64,000 nt of DNA from NCBI RefSeq assembly GCF_000821065.1, contig NZ_CDGG01000001.1, positions 4,278,001-4,342,000 of the forward strand. Direction: 5' to 3'. The position numbers and the translations under genes are program-made. Source of the stretch: Oceanobacillus oncorhynchi. Its GTDB lineage: Bacteria > Bacillota > Bacilli > Bacillales > Amphibacillaceae. Within the stretch, counting starts at the first letter, position 1; each line of letters begins with the position of its first letter. Positions 8,200 through 16,834 of this stretch are shown piece by piece. Below the pieces are notes generated by a model. The model did not search any database and was not told the DNA's origin. It worked only from the letters and a program-made list of their open reading frames with translations.

Positions 8200-10227
8200 C
8201 TAATCCAATTTTTCAAGCAGCCCCTCTTCTTCTGATAATATTTCCTTTAAATACTTGTAGTCTTCGGATTGTAATAAATTATTTTCAACAATATGCTGTG
8301 CATCCTGGCGCGCGGTTTCCAGCGCGCGGTAATCGTGTACCATGTCAGCTACTTTAAATTCGGGCATACCGCTTTGTTTTCTGCCAAAAAAATCGCCCGG
8401 TCCGCGCAATTGCAAGTCCTGTTCGGACAGTTCAAATCCATCACTTGTTTCTGACATGATGCGCATCCGCTCTTTGCCTACTTCCCCTTTGGGTTCTGCA
8501 ATCAGAATACAGTAACTCTGCTTACTTCCTCTGCCGACTCGCCCCCGGAGCTGATGCAGCTGCGACAAGCCAAAACGTTCTGCATCGTAAATTACCATTA
8601 CGGTAGCATTCGGAACGTTCACTCCGACTTCGACAACGGTTGTTGAAACTAACACCTTTACCCTGTTATCTGCAAAATCGCGCATTACTTCATCCTTCTC
8701 CGCGGAAGATAGGCGGCCATGCATTAAGCCAATTTCCATTTCATTATCGTAGTAAGCTGTCAGCTGATGGTACAGGTCAACAGCGTTTTGAATATCTAAT
8801 TTATCCGATTCCTCAATAAGCGGACTGATAATATATGCCTGCTCGCCCTGCTTAACCCGCTCTTGAATAAAATCAAGAATCCGTTCAAACATATTTTCCT
8901 TCACCCATAATGTTTCAATCTCTTTTCTCCCGGAAGGAAGCTGATTGATAATGGATACATCCATATCGCCAAATGTTGTAATCGCAAGCGTTCTGGGAAT
9001 CGGGGTTGCTGTCATAAATAAAACATCCGGATCCAGTCCTTTATCTCGCAATGTCCTGCGCTGCGCAACTCCGAAGCGATGCTGCTCATCCACAATTGCT
9101 AAGCCTAAAGCCTTAAATAAGACATCCTCCTGAATAAGTGCATGCGTTCCAATCACAATATCAATTTCTTGATTTTCAATTTGCCGGGTCAGCTCTTTTC
9201 GTTTTTTCCCCTTCACAGATCCTGTTAACAAAGCAACGTCCGCTCTGCCTTCCAGCATCGTTTGAAAGGATTGGAAATGCTGTTCCGCTAAAATTTCAGT
9301 AGGAACCATTAAAGCTCCCTGCTTACCAGCTGTAACAGCAGCGTATAGACAAATTGCCGCAACAGCGGTTTTCCCGGAGCCAACGTCGCCTTGAAGCAGC
9401 CGGTTCATTCGATAAGCACTTTTCATATCCTTTAAAATTTCAGTTAATGCTTTTTGCTGCGCATCGGTTAATGTAAACGGCAATGATGTAATAAAACTTT
9501 CAACTTTATTCACCTGATAATCCTGTTCATTCCCCTTGGTGGATTCACGATTTATTTTTCGAATCAATTGCATCTTCAGCTGAAACAGCAGAAATTCTTC
9601 ATAGATAAACCGCCTCCGTGCATGCTTTAAAGCAACCCTGCTCTCCGGAAAATGCATCGTCCTTACTGCAGCTTTCCTTTCCGGAAGCTTATAATTTTCC
9701 AAATAAGAAGCAGGAAGAATCTCTGTGATATCGTCCACATGTGAGTCAAGCACCTGCTTGATAAGCTTTTGGAATTTATAAGAAGTTAAATCGCCTTTCA
9801 ATGAATATACAGGGGTAATGGAATCATTTTCTTCCATTTTTCCTGTTTTATATTTACTGACTGTAATTTGCAGGCGGTGCGCGTCCCATTTTCCTGTTAA
9901 GGTAATATCTTGTCCCTGCTGAATCTGTTTCTTTGCGAATGCCCGGTTAAACATAATCGCTTTTACAGCAATCCCTTCCACTTCTACAGTGAAGCTTAAC
10001 CGTGACTTTTTCTTTCCAAAAAAAGTAAGAGAAGGATTGTAAAGGACCTTCCCTTTAATCGTAACCTTCTCATCATGAACCAGTTCTTGCAGAGGTTTTT
10101 CTTCATAGATATCATATCGATACGGGAAATATTGTAATATATCATTCGTCTCGTAAATATGCATGAAGGCAAGCTGTTCTGCTACTTTTTCGCCAATACC
10201 TTTCACTTCTAAGATTGATTCATTCAT
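8200..10227 (-). CDS. recG: ATP-dependent DNA helicase RecG
   Basis: Remodels stalled forks and branched recombination intermediates. An N-terminal wedge/OB domain (first 200 residues or so) is followed by a superfamily 2 helicase: Walker A GDVGSGKT, DEQH box, TATPIPRT, and motif VI QLRGRVGRG, then the RecG C-terminal segment with LRGPGDFFG. About 675 residues, full length. I chose the ATG at 10225-10227 because AAAGG is 9 bases upstream, while the ATG three codons earlier abuts it. It follows sdaAA across about 430 bases of repeat DNA. Confidence 0.96.
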   Translation of the reverse strand: MNESILEVKGIGEKVAEQLAFMHIYETNDILQYFPYRYDIYEEKPLQELVHDEKVTIKGKVLYNPSLTFFGKKKSRLSFTVEVEGIAVKAIMFNRAFAKKQIQQGQDITLTGKWDAHRLQITVSKYKTGKMEENDSITPVYSLKGDLTSYKFQKLIKQVLDSHVDDITEILPASYLENYKLPERKAAVRTMHFPESRVALKHARRRFIYEEFLLFQLKMQLIRKINRESTKGNEQDYQVNKVESFITSLPFTLTDAQQKALTEILKDMKSAYRMNRLLQGDVGSGKTAVAAICLYAAVTAGKQGALMVPTEILAEQHFQSFQTMLEGRADVALLTGSVKGKKRKELTRQIENQEIDIVIGTHALIQEDVLFKALGLAIVDEQHRFGVAQRRTLRDKGLDPDVLFMTATPIPRTLAITTFGDMDVSIINQLPSGRKEIETLWVKENMFERILDFIQERVKQGEQAYIISPLIEESDKLDIQNAVDLYHQLTAYYDNEMEIGLMHGRLSSAEKDEVMRDFADNRVKVLVSTTVVEVGVNVPNATVMVIYDAERFGLSQLHQLRGRVGRGSKQSYCILIAEPKGEVGKERMRIMSETSDGFELSEQDLQLRGPGDFFGRKQSGMPEFKVADMVHDYRALETARQDAQHIVENNLLQSEDYKYLKEILSEEEGLLEKLD

Positions 10228-10242
10228 TTCCAACATCCTTTT

Positions 10243-10600
10243 CTAAACCAAAAGCGCAGAGCGCCCTTGCAGGCTAAGAACGCGACGTCCATGTCGCAAC
10301 GCCTGCACTAGCACGTCGTGTGCGTCGAAAAACGTAGAGATTGCGCCCCCGGTCTTTGGGGGTGGTTCGACCTTGGTCGAACTTCCTTTATTTAAAGAGA
10401 TAAAGGAATCACGGTGAGGTAACGAACCGATGTTGACTTTCACCCGCAGGGCATAAGTTCGACTATGGCTCTGTCTGCGCCTGACGGCTTGCCAGTCGCT
10501 ATGTCTTCTTTATCATAGGGCGTGACGTGAAATCTCCTAGTTTTTGGCGCTCGGAGCTGGCCGCGGCTATTCCTGAATACTATTAAATCCATACTAAAAA
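10243..10600. repeat. Intergenic repeat between sdaAA and recG
   Basis: About 400 bases without a gene. Positions 10442-10512 match 2419-2489 in about 64 of 71 bases (shared GGGCATAAG, CTCTGTCTGCGCCTG and GGCTTGCC). The left part has several GC-rich palindromic segments such as GGTTCGACC/GGTCGAACT near 10374. A 66-codon open frame here is composed of repeat DNA and I do not call it. The rest, to 10654, is AT-rich and featureless. Confidence 0.75.
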
Positions 10601-10654
10601 TTATACTATACTAAAAAATGCAGGAGCTATTGCTATTTCTTATCTTTTCTTCTG

Positions 10655-11530
10655 TTAGACAGATACCCCAAAGATTTTTTCTTTTAGGAATCGCCCCGTT
10701 GGTGTATCAGCCAAGCCGCCTTCCCCTGTTTCACGTAAAGAAGAAGGCATTTGTTTTCCGATTCGATACATTGCTCCAATGACTTCATCACATGGAATAC
10801 GGCTTTCTACACCCGCTAAAGCTAAGTCTGCAGATACAATAGCAAGAGAGGATCCTCCGGCATTTCTCTTCACACATGGAACTTCTACTAAACCAGCTAC
10901 CGGATCACATACCAAGCCAAGCATGTTTTTTAATGTCATTGCAAAAGCATGAGCGGACTGCTCTGGTGTACCTCCCGCCATTTCAACGATAGCGGCAGAG
11001 GCCATTGCTCCTGCCGACCCGACTTCCGCTTGACACCCGCCTGCTGCACCAGAAATAAACGCATTGTTTGCCACCACGAAGCCGAATGCTCCGGAAGTGA
11101 ATAAATACCGCACCATTTCTTCTCTCGTCGGATTCAATTGTTCTTTCACCGCAAATAATGTGCCGGGCACACAACCAGCGCTCCCGGCAGTCGGGGTGGC
11201 ACAAATGATTCCCATGGCTGCATTTACTTCATTTGTTCCCATTGCTTTACTGACCGCGTCCATCATTAAATTACCGGACAGCGGGGTTTTTTCTTTCATA
11301 TATTTTTGCACTTTCACAGCATCTCCGCCAGTAAGTCCTGTTACGGATTGGACCCCTTTCAGTGCATCCTCGATCGCATTTTCCATAACGACAAGATTTT
11401 TTTCCATCTCTGCAAAAACTTCATCTCTCGTTTTTTCTTTTACATCCATTTCTTGTCGTATCATTACTTCTGATATGGGGATGTTTTCTGTTTTTGCCAT
11501 TTCCACTAACTCTGCAACCGTTCGAAACAT
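10655..11530 (-). CDS. sdaAA: L-serine dehydratase, alpha subunit
   Basis: Iron-sulfur-dependent deamination of L-serine to pyruvate, together with SdaAB. At 291 residues it matches the family, with conserved cysteines in the segments AAMGIICATPTAGSAGCVPG, AAGGCQAEVGSAGAMA, LGLVCDPVAGLVEVPC and RIPCDE, consistent with a [4Fe-4S] cluster ligand set. It starts 15 bases after the sdaAB stop, forming a two-gene unit placed upstream of recG as in B. subtilis. Confidence 0.95.
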   Translation of the reverse strand: MFRTVAELVEMAKTENIPISEVMIRQEMDVKEKTRDEVFAEMEKNLVVMENAIEDALKGVQSVTGLTGGDAVKVQKYMKEKTPLSGNLMMDAVSKAMGTNEVNAAMGIICATPTAGSAGCVPGTLFAVKEQLNPTREEMVRYLFTSGAFGFVVANNAFISGAAGGCQAEVGSAGAMASAAIVEMAGGTPEQSAHAFAMTLKNMLGLVCDPVAGLVEVPCVKRNAGGSSLAIVSADLALAGVESRIPCDEVIGAMYRIGKQMPSSLRETGEGGLADTPTGRFLKEKIFGVSV

Positions 11531-11545
11531 CGCAATTCCCCCTTT

Positions 11546-12208
11546 TTAACTTACAATCTTTGCAATAGAGATAATGTGGTCAGCAGCCTGCAGCTCCTGT
11601 AATATAGAATCTTCTATATTCTGATCCACCTCAATAACCATCAGCGCCTCTTTGCCAACGTCTTTTCGATTTACTTCCATATGTCCAATATTCAATTCAT
11701 ATTTTGCCAGAATTCTCGTTACCGATGCAATCGCGCCAAAACGGTCATTATGCATAATTAGAATAGCGGGATGATTCCCGGATAAACGGAGCTCAAAGCC
11801 GTTCAATTCTGTAATCTCCACTTTCCCTCCGCCAATAGATATTCCCATCAGCTCTTGCTGTTCTTTGTCATCGCCGATAATCATACGGACTGTATTCGGA
11901 TGGTCTACTGCTGCACTATCCTCAATAAACTCAATCTCTAATCCTTGTTCTTTCGCCAGCTGCAAAGATTTACTAATTTGCGGGTCATTGGTTTCCATAC
12001 CTAAAAGGCCGCCGACAAGCGCAAAATCTGTTCCGTGTCCCCGATAGGTTTTAGCGAATGATTCATAAAGATGTATTTTTGCCCAGGCGGGCTGTCTTCC
12101 AAATAGGTTCCGGGCCGCTTTTCCAATACGTGCTGCTCCTGCCGTATGTGAACTGGAGGGTCCTACCATAACCGGACCGATAATATCGAATACGGAATTA
12201 TATTTCAT
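11546..12208 (-). CDS. sdaAB: L-serine dehydratase, beta subunit
   Basis: Partner of SdaAA. The N-terminal domain has the characteristic FDIIGPVMVGPSSSHTAGA motif. The last 75 residues form an ACT-type regulatory domain (ILIMHNDRFGAIASVTRILAKY, then HMEVNRKDVGKEALMVIEVD) that may bind serine. The 220-residue length is normal. It is divergent from the purine permease gene and is probably transcribed from the 12209-12444 intergenic region. Confidence 0.95.
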   Translation of the reverse strand: MKYNSVFDIIGPVMVGPSSSHTAGAARIGKAARNLFGRQPAWAKIHLYESFAKTYRGHGTDFALVGGLLGMETNDPQISKSLQLAKEQGLEIEFIEDSAAVDHPNTVRMIIGDDKEQQELMGISIGGGKVEITELNGFELRLSGNHPAILIMHNDRFGAIASVTRILAKYELNIGHMEVNRKDVGKEALMVIEVDQNIEDSILQELQAADHIISIAKIVS

Positions 12209-12348
12209 AAAAATAACACCGCCCTGTAATTGTTTTAGCTTTCCACTACTATTATAACAAAAATACGAGTTTCATTCACAATTTATTCATGAAAAAGCAA
12301 CCATGCGTTCGAATCTCTTACAGTGATCTAGGCTAAATCCTGGGAATA

Positions 12349-12377
12349 TTGACTTTCTGAACATCTTCTTATAATAT
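12349..12377 (+). promoter_or_regulatory. Candidate promoter for the purine permease
   Basis: TTGACT at 12349-12354 is 17 bases from TAATAT at 12372-12377, which overlaps a perfect TATAAT shifted by two bases. I found no purine riboswitch core or clear PurR box in the 12209-12444 region. Confidence 0.4.
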
Positions 12378-12444
12378 TCAATTGTGGATAAAGATTTCAT
12401 TCTTTATTGGGCGGGAGAGGGATAATAATATATTGAGGTTTCCT

Positions 12445-13701
12445 ATGCAACAAAAAAATACGTTAAGAAAAGACATTGTTGCTGGTGTTATCGGTTATCT
12501 GACAACGGTATATATCGTCGTTGTAAATGGGAGCATCCTAAGTGAAGCAGGGCTTTCATTAGAAAACGGGATGATAGCAACCATTTTAGCGAGTTTTGCC
12601 GGCACTGTCATGATGGGGTTTTTCGGAAAACTTCCTCTCATCTTAATTCCTGGTATGGGGATTAATGCGTTATTTGCATTTTCAATTATTGGAAATAATG
12701 GATTTAGTTTCCATGAAGGTTTAGCTGTTGTCTGTTTAGCAGGACTATTATTTATGGTTACCGCCTTTACGAAGCTCAGCACCATCTTAAAAGAGGCTAT
12801 ACCGGACTCCCTGCAGCACGGGATAACAATCGGATTAGGGTTTTTCTTAATTCTGATTGGTGTTGAAAATAGCGGAATTGTTACAAGCGGAGAACAAACT
12901 GTCATTACAATCGGTGATTTTACTTCGCCAACTGTGATTGCAGGACTGATTACATTATTTGTTGCTATCTACCTGTTTGTAAAAGGGGTTCCAGCTAATT
13001 TTTTAATCACCATGATTGTTGGTACTTTCATTGCTATGGCATTCAATGTTCCGACAAATGGCGTTTCATCTGTAAGCTTTAACTTGGATGAATTACTATT
13101 TATTCCTTCATTTACAGCAATTGGCGACATCTCTTTTTGGCTATCTGTATTTACATTGACTTTAATTTTGATTTTTGAAAACATGGGTACACTATCCAGC
13201 CAATTAGATATGCTGAAATCACCTGAATCTTTTCAGAAATCTTATCGGATTACCGCAACATCTTCGTTTCTTTCTGGTATATTTGGGACATCGCCTACAA
13301 TCTCAAGCGCTGAAAATGCAGCTGTGATAGCATCAGGAGGAAAGACTGGCAGAGCAGCGATAACTGCTGGTTTCTTATTTTTGGCTACGGTGGTATTTAT
13401 TCCATGGATTTCCATTATTCCTGCAACAGCAATGAGCCCGATTCTAATTATTGTTGGATTCTTAATGGTTCAAAACATGAAATATTTGCCATGGAATCAA
13501 TTTTCTGAATGTATCCCGGCACTGCTCATTATAGTGATGATTCCATTCACCTATAGTATTGGTGATGGAATGGCATTTGGTTTTATTGCCTATCCTATAG
13601 TGCAACTGGCTCTCGGAAAGAGAAATGAAATATCTAAGCCGCTGCTGCTCATATCCACTTTGTTTTTTATCGAGTTTGTTTTAAAGATCGTTGGTATATA
13701 A
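12445..13701 (+). CDS. NCS2-family purine permease (AzgA-like)
   Basis: A polytopic membrane protein of about 418 residues with 12 or more hydrophobic helices. Family marks are the early LTTVYIVVVNGSIL segment, PGMGINALFAF in the third helix region, and GTSPTISSAENAAVIASGGKTG in the middle, comparable to the GTST...E...A..GGRTG motif of guanine/hypoxanthine transporters. Substrate is therefore likely guanine, hypoxanthine or xanthine, but the motif is divergent and I do not assign a symbol. Start ATG at 12445 has GAGG upstream; a TTG four codons earlier behind GGAGAGGG is a real alternative. It interrupts the fakA to sdaAB order on the opposite strand. Confidence 0.85.
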   Translation: MQQKNTLRKDIVAGVIGYLTTVYIVVVNGSILSEAGLSLENGMIATILASFAGTVMMGFFGKLPLILIPGMGINALFAFSIIGNNGFSFHEGLAVVCLAGLLFMVTAFTKLSTILKEAIPDSLQHGITIGLGFFLILIGVENSGIVTSGEQTVITIGDFTSPTVIAGLITLFVAIYLFVKGVPANFLITMIVGTFIAMAFNVPTNGVSSVSFNLDELLFIPSFTAIGDISFWLSVFTLTLILIFENMGTLSSQLDMLKSPESFQKSYRITATSSFLSGIFGTSPTISSAENAAVIASGGKTGRAAITAGFLFLATVVFIPWISIIPATAMSPILIIVGFLMVQNMKYLPWNQFSECIPALLIIVMIPFTYSIGDGMAFGFIAYPIVQLALGKRNEISKPLLLISTLFFIEFVLKIVGI

Positions 13702-13704
13702 ATA

Positions 13705-13750
13705 AAAGAAGCGTCCAGCCTGATTACAATATCAGAGTGGACGCTTCTTT
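13705..13750. terminator. Bidirectional terminator between permease and fakA
   Basis: A perfect 13-bp stem, AAAGAAGCGTCCA at 13705-13717 and TGGACGCTTCTTT at 13738-13750, is followed by a T-rich run on the plus strand and by TTAT on the minus strand; both genes converge here. Confidence 0.85.
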
Positions 13751-13757
13751 ATTTTTT

Positions 13758-15416
13758 TTACTCAACCGAGAAAATATAAGAATAGATAGGCTGTTCTCCG
13801 CGATGAACTTCAACTTCGATTTCATCATACTTTTCTTCCACATAAGCTTCTAATGCTTCGACTTCTTCTTCAGATACATCTTCTCCTGAAAGAATCGTTA
13901 AGATTTCACTGTCCTCCGAAATCATTTTATCAATCAGATCTTGAGCCGTTTCTTGTTTTTCCTTATGTGTTGTTACAATCTTTCCTTCATCAATCCCCAT
14001 AAAATGCCCTTTAGCAATATCGATGCCATCAATTTGGGTATCCCTTACTGCATAAGTGATTTGCCCGCTCCGTACTTGCTTTCCTGCCTCTTCCATCACA
14101 GATTTATTTTCATCCAAAGATGATTCGGGATGGAATGACAGCATAGCACTGATGCCTTGTGGTATCGTTTTAGTCGGAACCACTCTAACATGGTCGCCGG
14201 CTAATTCTGCCGCCTGCTCCGCTGCCATTTGGATATTTTTATTATTAGGAAGGATAATGATTTTCTTTGCATTTGCTTTTTCAATTGCATCGGTAATATC
14301 CTTCGTGCTCGGGTTCATTGTCTGTCCGCCTTCAATGACTACGGCAGCCCCTAAGTTTTCAAACAGTTCCTTTAATCCATTTCCCATTGCTACAGTCACA
14401 ATGCCATAAGCGGATTTTTCTTTTGGCGCTTCTTTTTTATCTCCGACAATTGCTGTGTGCTGTTCCCGCATGTTTTCGATTTTCAGATTAATCAAGCTGC
14501 CATACTGCTGGGCCAGATTTAAGCACGTGCCTGGAGCTTCAGCATGTACGTGCACTTTTACAATTTCATCATCCGCAACAACAAGGAGGGAATCTCCCCA
14601 TTCACTTAATTCATTGCGGAAAGTCGTTTCATCAAAAGGATGATCTTTTAATTTTTCATCTTCTAATTTCACCATAAACTCTGTACAATATCCATATACA
14701 ATATCCTCAGTATTCATGAAATCCTGAGTTACTTTATGATGTTCGGCATTGATCATTTCGTCCATTTTACCAGCAGCATCAGATTCTTCCGGCAGTTCTT
14801 CACCCTTTAGCGCAGCAAGAAAGCCTTCATAAATTGTCACCAGACCTTGACCGCCCGAGTCCACGACCCCTACTTCCTTTAAAACAGGCAATAGATCAGG
14901 AGTACGTTTTAACGATGCTTTTGCTTCTTTTAAAATTTCTTCCATGAATGCAATGATGTCCAAATTATTATCGGAAATTTCCATTGCTTTATTTCCGGTA
15001 TCTTTTGCTACGGTAAGAATAGTTCCCTCTACAGGCTTCATAACCGCCTTATACGCTGCATGGACAGCCCCTTCAAAGGCTTCAGCAAAATCTTTTACAT
15101 AAAGCTCTTTTTTTCCTTCACATGCTTTCGCAAAGCCGCGGAAGATCTGGGATAAAATCACACCAGAATTCCCTCTGGCTCCCATTAATAATCCCTTCGA
15201 AAAGGCACTTGTAACTTCATAAACCTTGTCTGTTTCCAGTTTCTTCACTTCATTTGCTCCAGAAGTGATTGTTAAGTTCATATTTGTTCCAGTATCCCCG
15301 TCAGGAACAGGGAAAACGTTTAATGCGTCAATTTTTTGTGCATTATTTGAAAGATGGTAAGCTCCGGTCAGCACCATCTGTGATAATAACGCTGCATCTA
15401 TTTTCTCAACTGCCAC
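13758..15416 (-). CDS. fakA: Fatty acid kinase subunit FakA (YloV)
   Basis: ATP-binding kinase subunit that, with a FakB fatty-acid carrier, phosphorylates exogenous fatty acids to acyl-phosphates, which enter phospholipid synthesis downstream of PlsX. The N-terminal DhaL-like kinase domain has NVFPVPDGDTGTNM with metal-binding aspartates and GARGNSGVILSQ; a middle domain and a C-terminal domain (GEDVSEEEVEALE and on) follow. At 552 residues it is full length. The start is GTG at 15414-15416 with GGAGGAGA upstream, 20 bases after yloU. No fakB is visible here. Confidence 0.93.
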   Translation of the reverse strand: MAVEKIDAALLSQMVLTGAYHLSNNAQKIDALNVFPVPDGDTGTNMNLTITSGANEVKKLETDKVYEVTSAFSKGLLMGARGNSGVILSQIFRGFAKACEGKKELYVKDFAEAFEGAVHAAYKAVMKPVEGTILTVAKDTGNKAMEISDNNLDIIAFMEEILKEAKASLKRTPDLLPVLKEVGVVDSGGQGLVTIYEGFLAALKGEELPEESDAAGKMDEMINAEHHKVTQDFMNTEDIVYGYCTEFMVKLEDEKLKDHPFDETTFRNELSEWGDSLLVVADDEIVKVHVHAEAPGTCLNLAQQYGSLINLKIENMREQHTAIVGDKKEAPKEKSAYGIVTVAMGNGLKELFENLGAAVVIEGGQTMNPSTKDITDAIEKANAKKIIILPNNKNIQMAAEQAAELAGDHVRVVPTKTIPQGISAMLSFHPESSLDENKSVMEEAGKQVRSGQITYAVRDTQIDGIDIAKGHFMGIDEGKIVTTHKEKQETAQDLIDKMISEDSEILTILSGEDVSEEEVEALEAYVEEKYDEIEVEVHRGEQPIYSYIFSVE

Positions 15417-15435
15417 ATCTTCTCCTCCTTCTGCT

Positions 15436-15798
15436 CTATTCCTTTTCTACTCGGACACCTTGAATAAATATATTTACCGAATCAATTTCTAAACCTAAGG
15501 ATTGACTAAGTGTATATTTTACCTGTGATTGCACATTATGTGCCACTTCAGAAATTTTTGTACCATAACTTACAATAATATACAAGTCAATATGTAGCTT
15601 CCCGTCTTCTTGACGCACGACAATTCCTTTTGAATAATTCTCTTTGCGCAGTATTTCTGAAATATTATCTTTAATTTGGCTTTTCGATGCCATTCCTACA
15701 ATTCCATAGCATTCAACAGCTGTTCCACCAGCTATTGTTGCAATAACATCTGTTGTTATCGTAACGAGTCCATCGTTTGTATGCAACTCTATTGACAT
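15436..15798 (-). CDS. Asp23/Gls24 family protein YloU
   Basis: Small cytoplasmic protein (120 residues) of the Asp23/Gls24 envelope-stress family. The core GIVVRQEDGKLHIDLYIIVSYGTKISEVAHNVQSQV is diagnostic. In related bacteria it is co-transcribed with fakA and appears linked to envelope or lipid homeostasis. The molecular role is not established. Confidence 0.9.
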   Translation of the reverse strand: MSIELHTNDGLVTITTDVIATIAGGTAVECYGIVGMASKSQIKDNISEILRKENYSKGIVVRQEDGKLHIDLYIIVSYGTKISEVAHNVQSQVKYTLSQSLGLEIDSVNIFIQGVRVEKE

Positions 15799-16186
15799 AA
15801 CTACAGCTCCTTTTATTACAAAATATGTTTAATCGCTGTCCAAACAAACTGAAGGGGACGAGTTATCGTTGCCCACTTCCATTTAATCATTCGTTTTTCC
15901 ACCATATATGGTTAAAATTATACTATACGCTCTGCCATTTTAAAAGAGAGCCTGCGAGAATTCGAAAACCTGTCCACTCAACCATTGCCTTCTATTCTAT
16001 GCAGAAGAAAAACTCCATTATTACAATGGATGATTTTCATTCATCTGTCAAGCAATTTTTCTTTCACAGGATGTTCAAAAAGCACACAGACTTTAACGAA
16101 TAAAAAAGATTCAATTGCAATATCGGGGAAGTTATGATAAATTAAGTTAGTGGTATACTGATTTTGGAATGTAAGGAGGGAATGAC
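15799..16186. other. Gene-free region between yloU and rpmB
   Basis: No gene. It contains a degraded hairpin-core repeat at 15853-15875 (GGGGACGAGTTATCGTTGCCC) and a solitary GTTCAAAAAG repeat end at 16073-16082. Near 16157 a TATACT box precedes rpmB and probably marks its promoter, though I see no good -35 element. The divergent yloU promoter should also lie here. Confidence 0.5.
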
Positions 16187-16375
16187 ATGGCTAGAAAATG
16201 TGTTGTAACTGGACGCCAAACACGTAGTGGTAACCAACGTTCTCACGCTATGAATTCCAACAAGCGTAATTGGAAAGCAAATGTACAAAAAGTACGTATT
16301 ATGGTAGATGGAAAACCGAAGAAAGTATATGTATCTGCTCGTGCATTAAAATCAGGCAAAGTAGAACGTGTATAA
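16187..16375 (+). CDS. rpmB: Ribosomal protein bL28
   Basis: Large-subunit protein, 62 residues, highly basic. [10 protein letters not shown] at the start and [21 protein letters not shown] near the end are the bL28 pattern. Only the first cysteine of a possible zinc set is present, so this is the zinc-free C- form. AAGGAGGG precedes the ATG. It is a single-gene unit on the plus strand, divergent from yloU and convergent with spoVM, as in B. subtilis. Confidence 0.97.
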   Translation: MARKCVVTGRQTRSGNQRSHAMNSNKRNWKANVQKVRIMVDGKPKKVYVSARALKSGKVERV

Positions 16376-16401
16376 TATACGAAAATATGTGCATATGCCT
16401 T

Positions 16402-16432
16402 AAAAACACCATGTTTTGCATGGTGTTTTTTT
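16402..16432 (+). terminator. rpmB terminator
   Basis: Stem AAACACCATG / CATGGTGTTT with a 5-base loop, followed by seven T residues on the plus strand. Confidence 0.9.
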
Positions 16433-16583
16433 GTGTCTAAAAAAATTTTACTATCATTGGAGAAGTAATAAATACATATCATGGTTATCAGTTTCAGGTT
16501 TTTCTCCACAAAGAAATTATTTTCAGCTTTACTTTTTTTCTTAAATTATCTCTTTCAACTAAACGAATTTCTCTAAATTCCTC

Positions 16584-16618
16584 TAAAAAATAAGCTTTTG
16601 CCGTTAATGACAAAAGCT
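16584..16618 (-). terminator. spoVM terminator
   Basis: On the minus strand AGCTTTTG pairs with CAAAAGCT (16611-16618 and 16593-16600) and is followed by TTATTTTTT. It lies 10 bases after the spoVM stop. Confidence 0.85.
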
Positions 16619-16627
16619 CGTTTACTA

Positions 16628-16711
16628 TTACTTTTCTTTTTTAAATACACCAATAATCACTTTTACAAATCCGCCTACAAACTTAGGAAGCTTAATCGTA
16701 TAAAATTTCAT
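16628..16711 (-). CDS. spoVM: Stage V sporulation protein M (27 residues)
   Basis: A very short amphipathic peptide that recognises the convex forespore membrane and anchors SpoIVA and the spore coat. The translation begins MKFYTIKLPKFVGGF and ends GVFKKEK, closely following B. subtilis SpoVM (26 residues), including the key Pro-9 and the basic C-terminus. GGAGGG lies about 10 bases upstream of the ATG at 16709-16711 and a terminator follows. Position between rpmB and thiN is conserved. It is too short for usual gene finders. Expected to be sigma-E dependent; I did not resolve the promoter. Confidence 0.95.
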   Translation of the reverse strand: MKFYTIKLPKFVGGFVKVIIGVFKKEK

Positions 16712-16758
16712 TTATAAAGGCCCTCCCTGTTTAACTATCCTATTTGCTCCTAAAGGAT

Positions 16759-16779
16759 GTTCAAAAAGTCCGCTAAAAA
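16759..16779. repeat. Solitary GTTCAAAAAGTCC repeat end
   Basis: Matches the terminal inverted repeat of the element at 24953-25192 in about 18 of 21 bases (GTTCAAAAAGTCC then CTAAAAA). No partner end is visible nearby; a second solitary end is at 16073, on the other side of rpmB-spoVM, in the same orientation. Confidence 0.6.
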
Positions 16780-16834
16780 TGACGTATCGAACTTCTTAAT
16801 CCCCTTTATCGTAATGTTGAACACTTATCATTAG

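Noticed and set aside
10243..10443. 66-codon minus-strand open frame
   Set aside because: Made of repeat DNA; no ribosome site or family resemblance.
12209..12444. Purine riboswitch before the permease
   Set aside because: The conserved loop sequences of the purine aptamer are not present.
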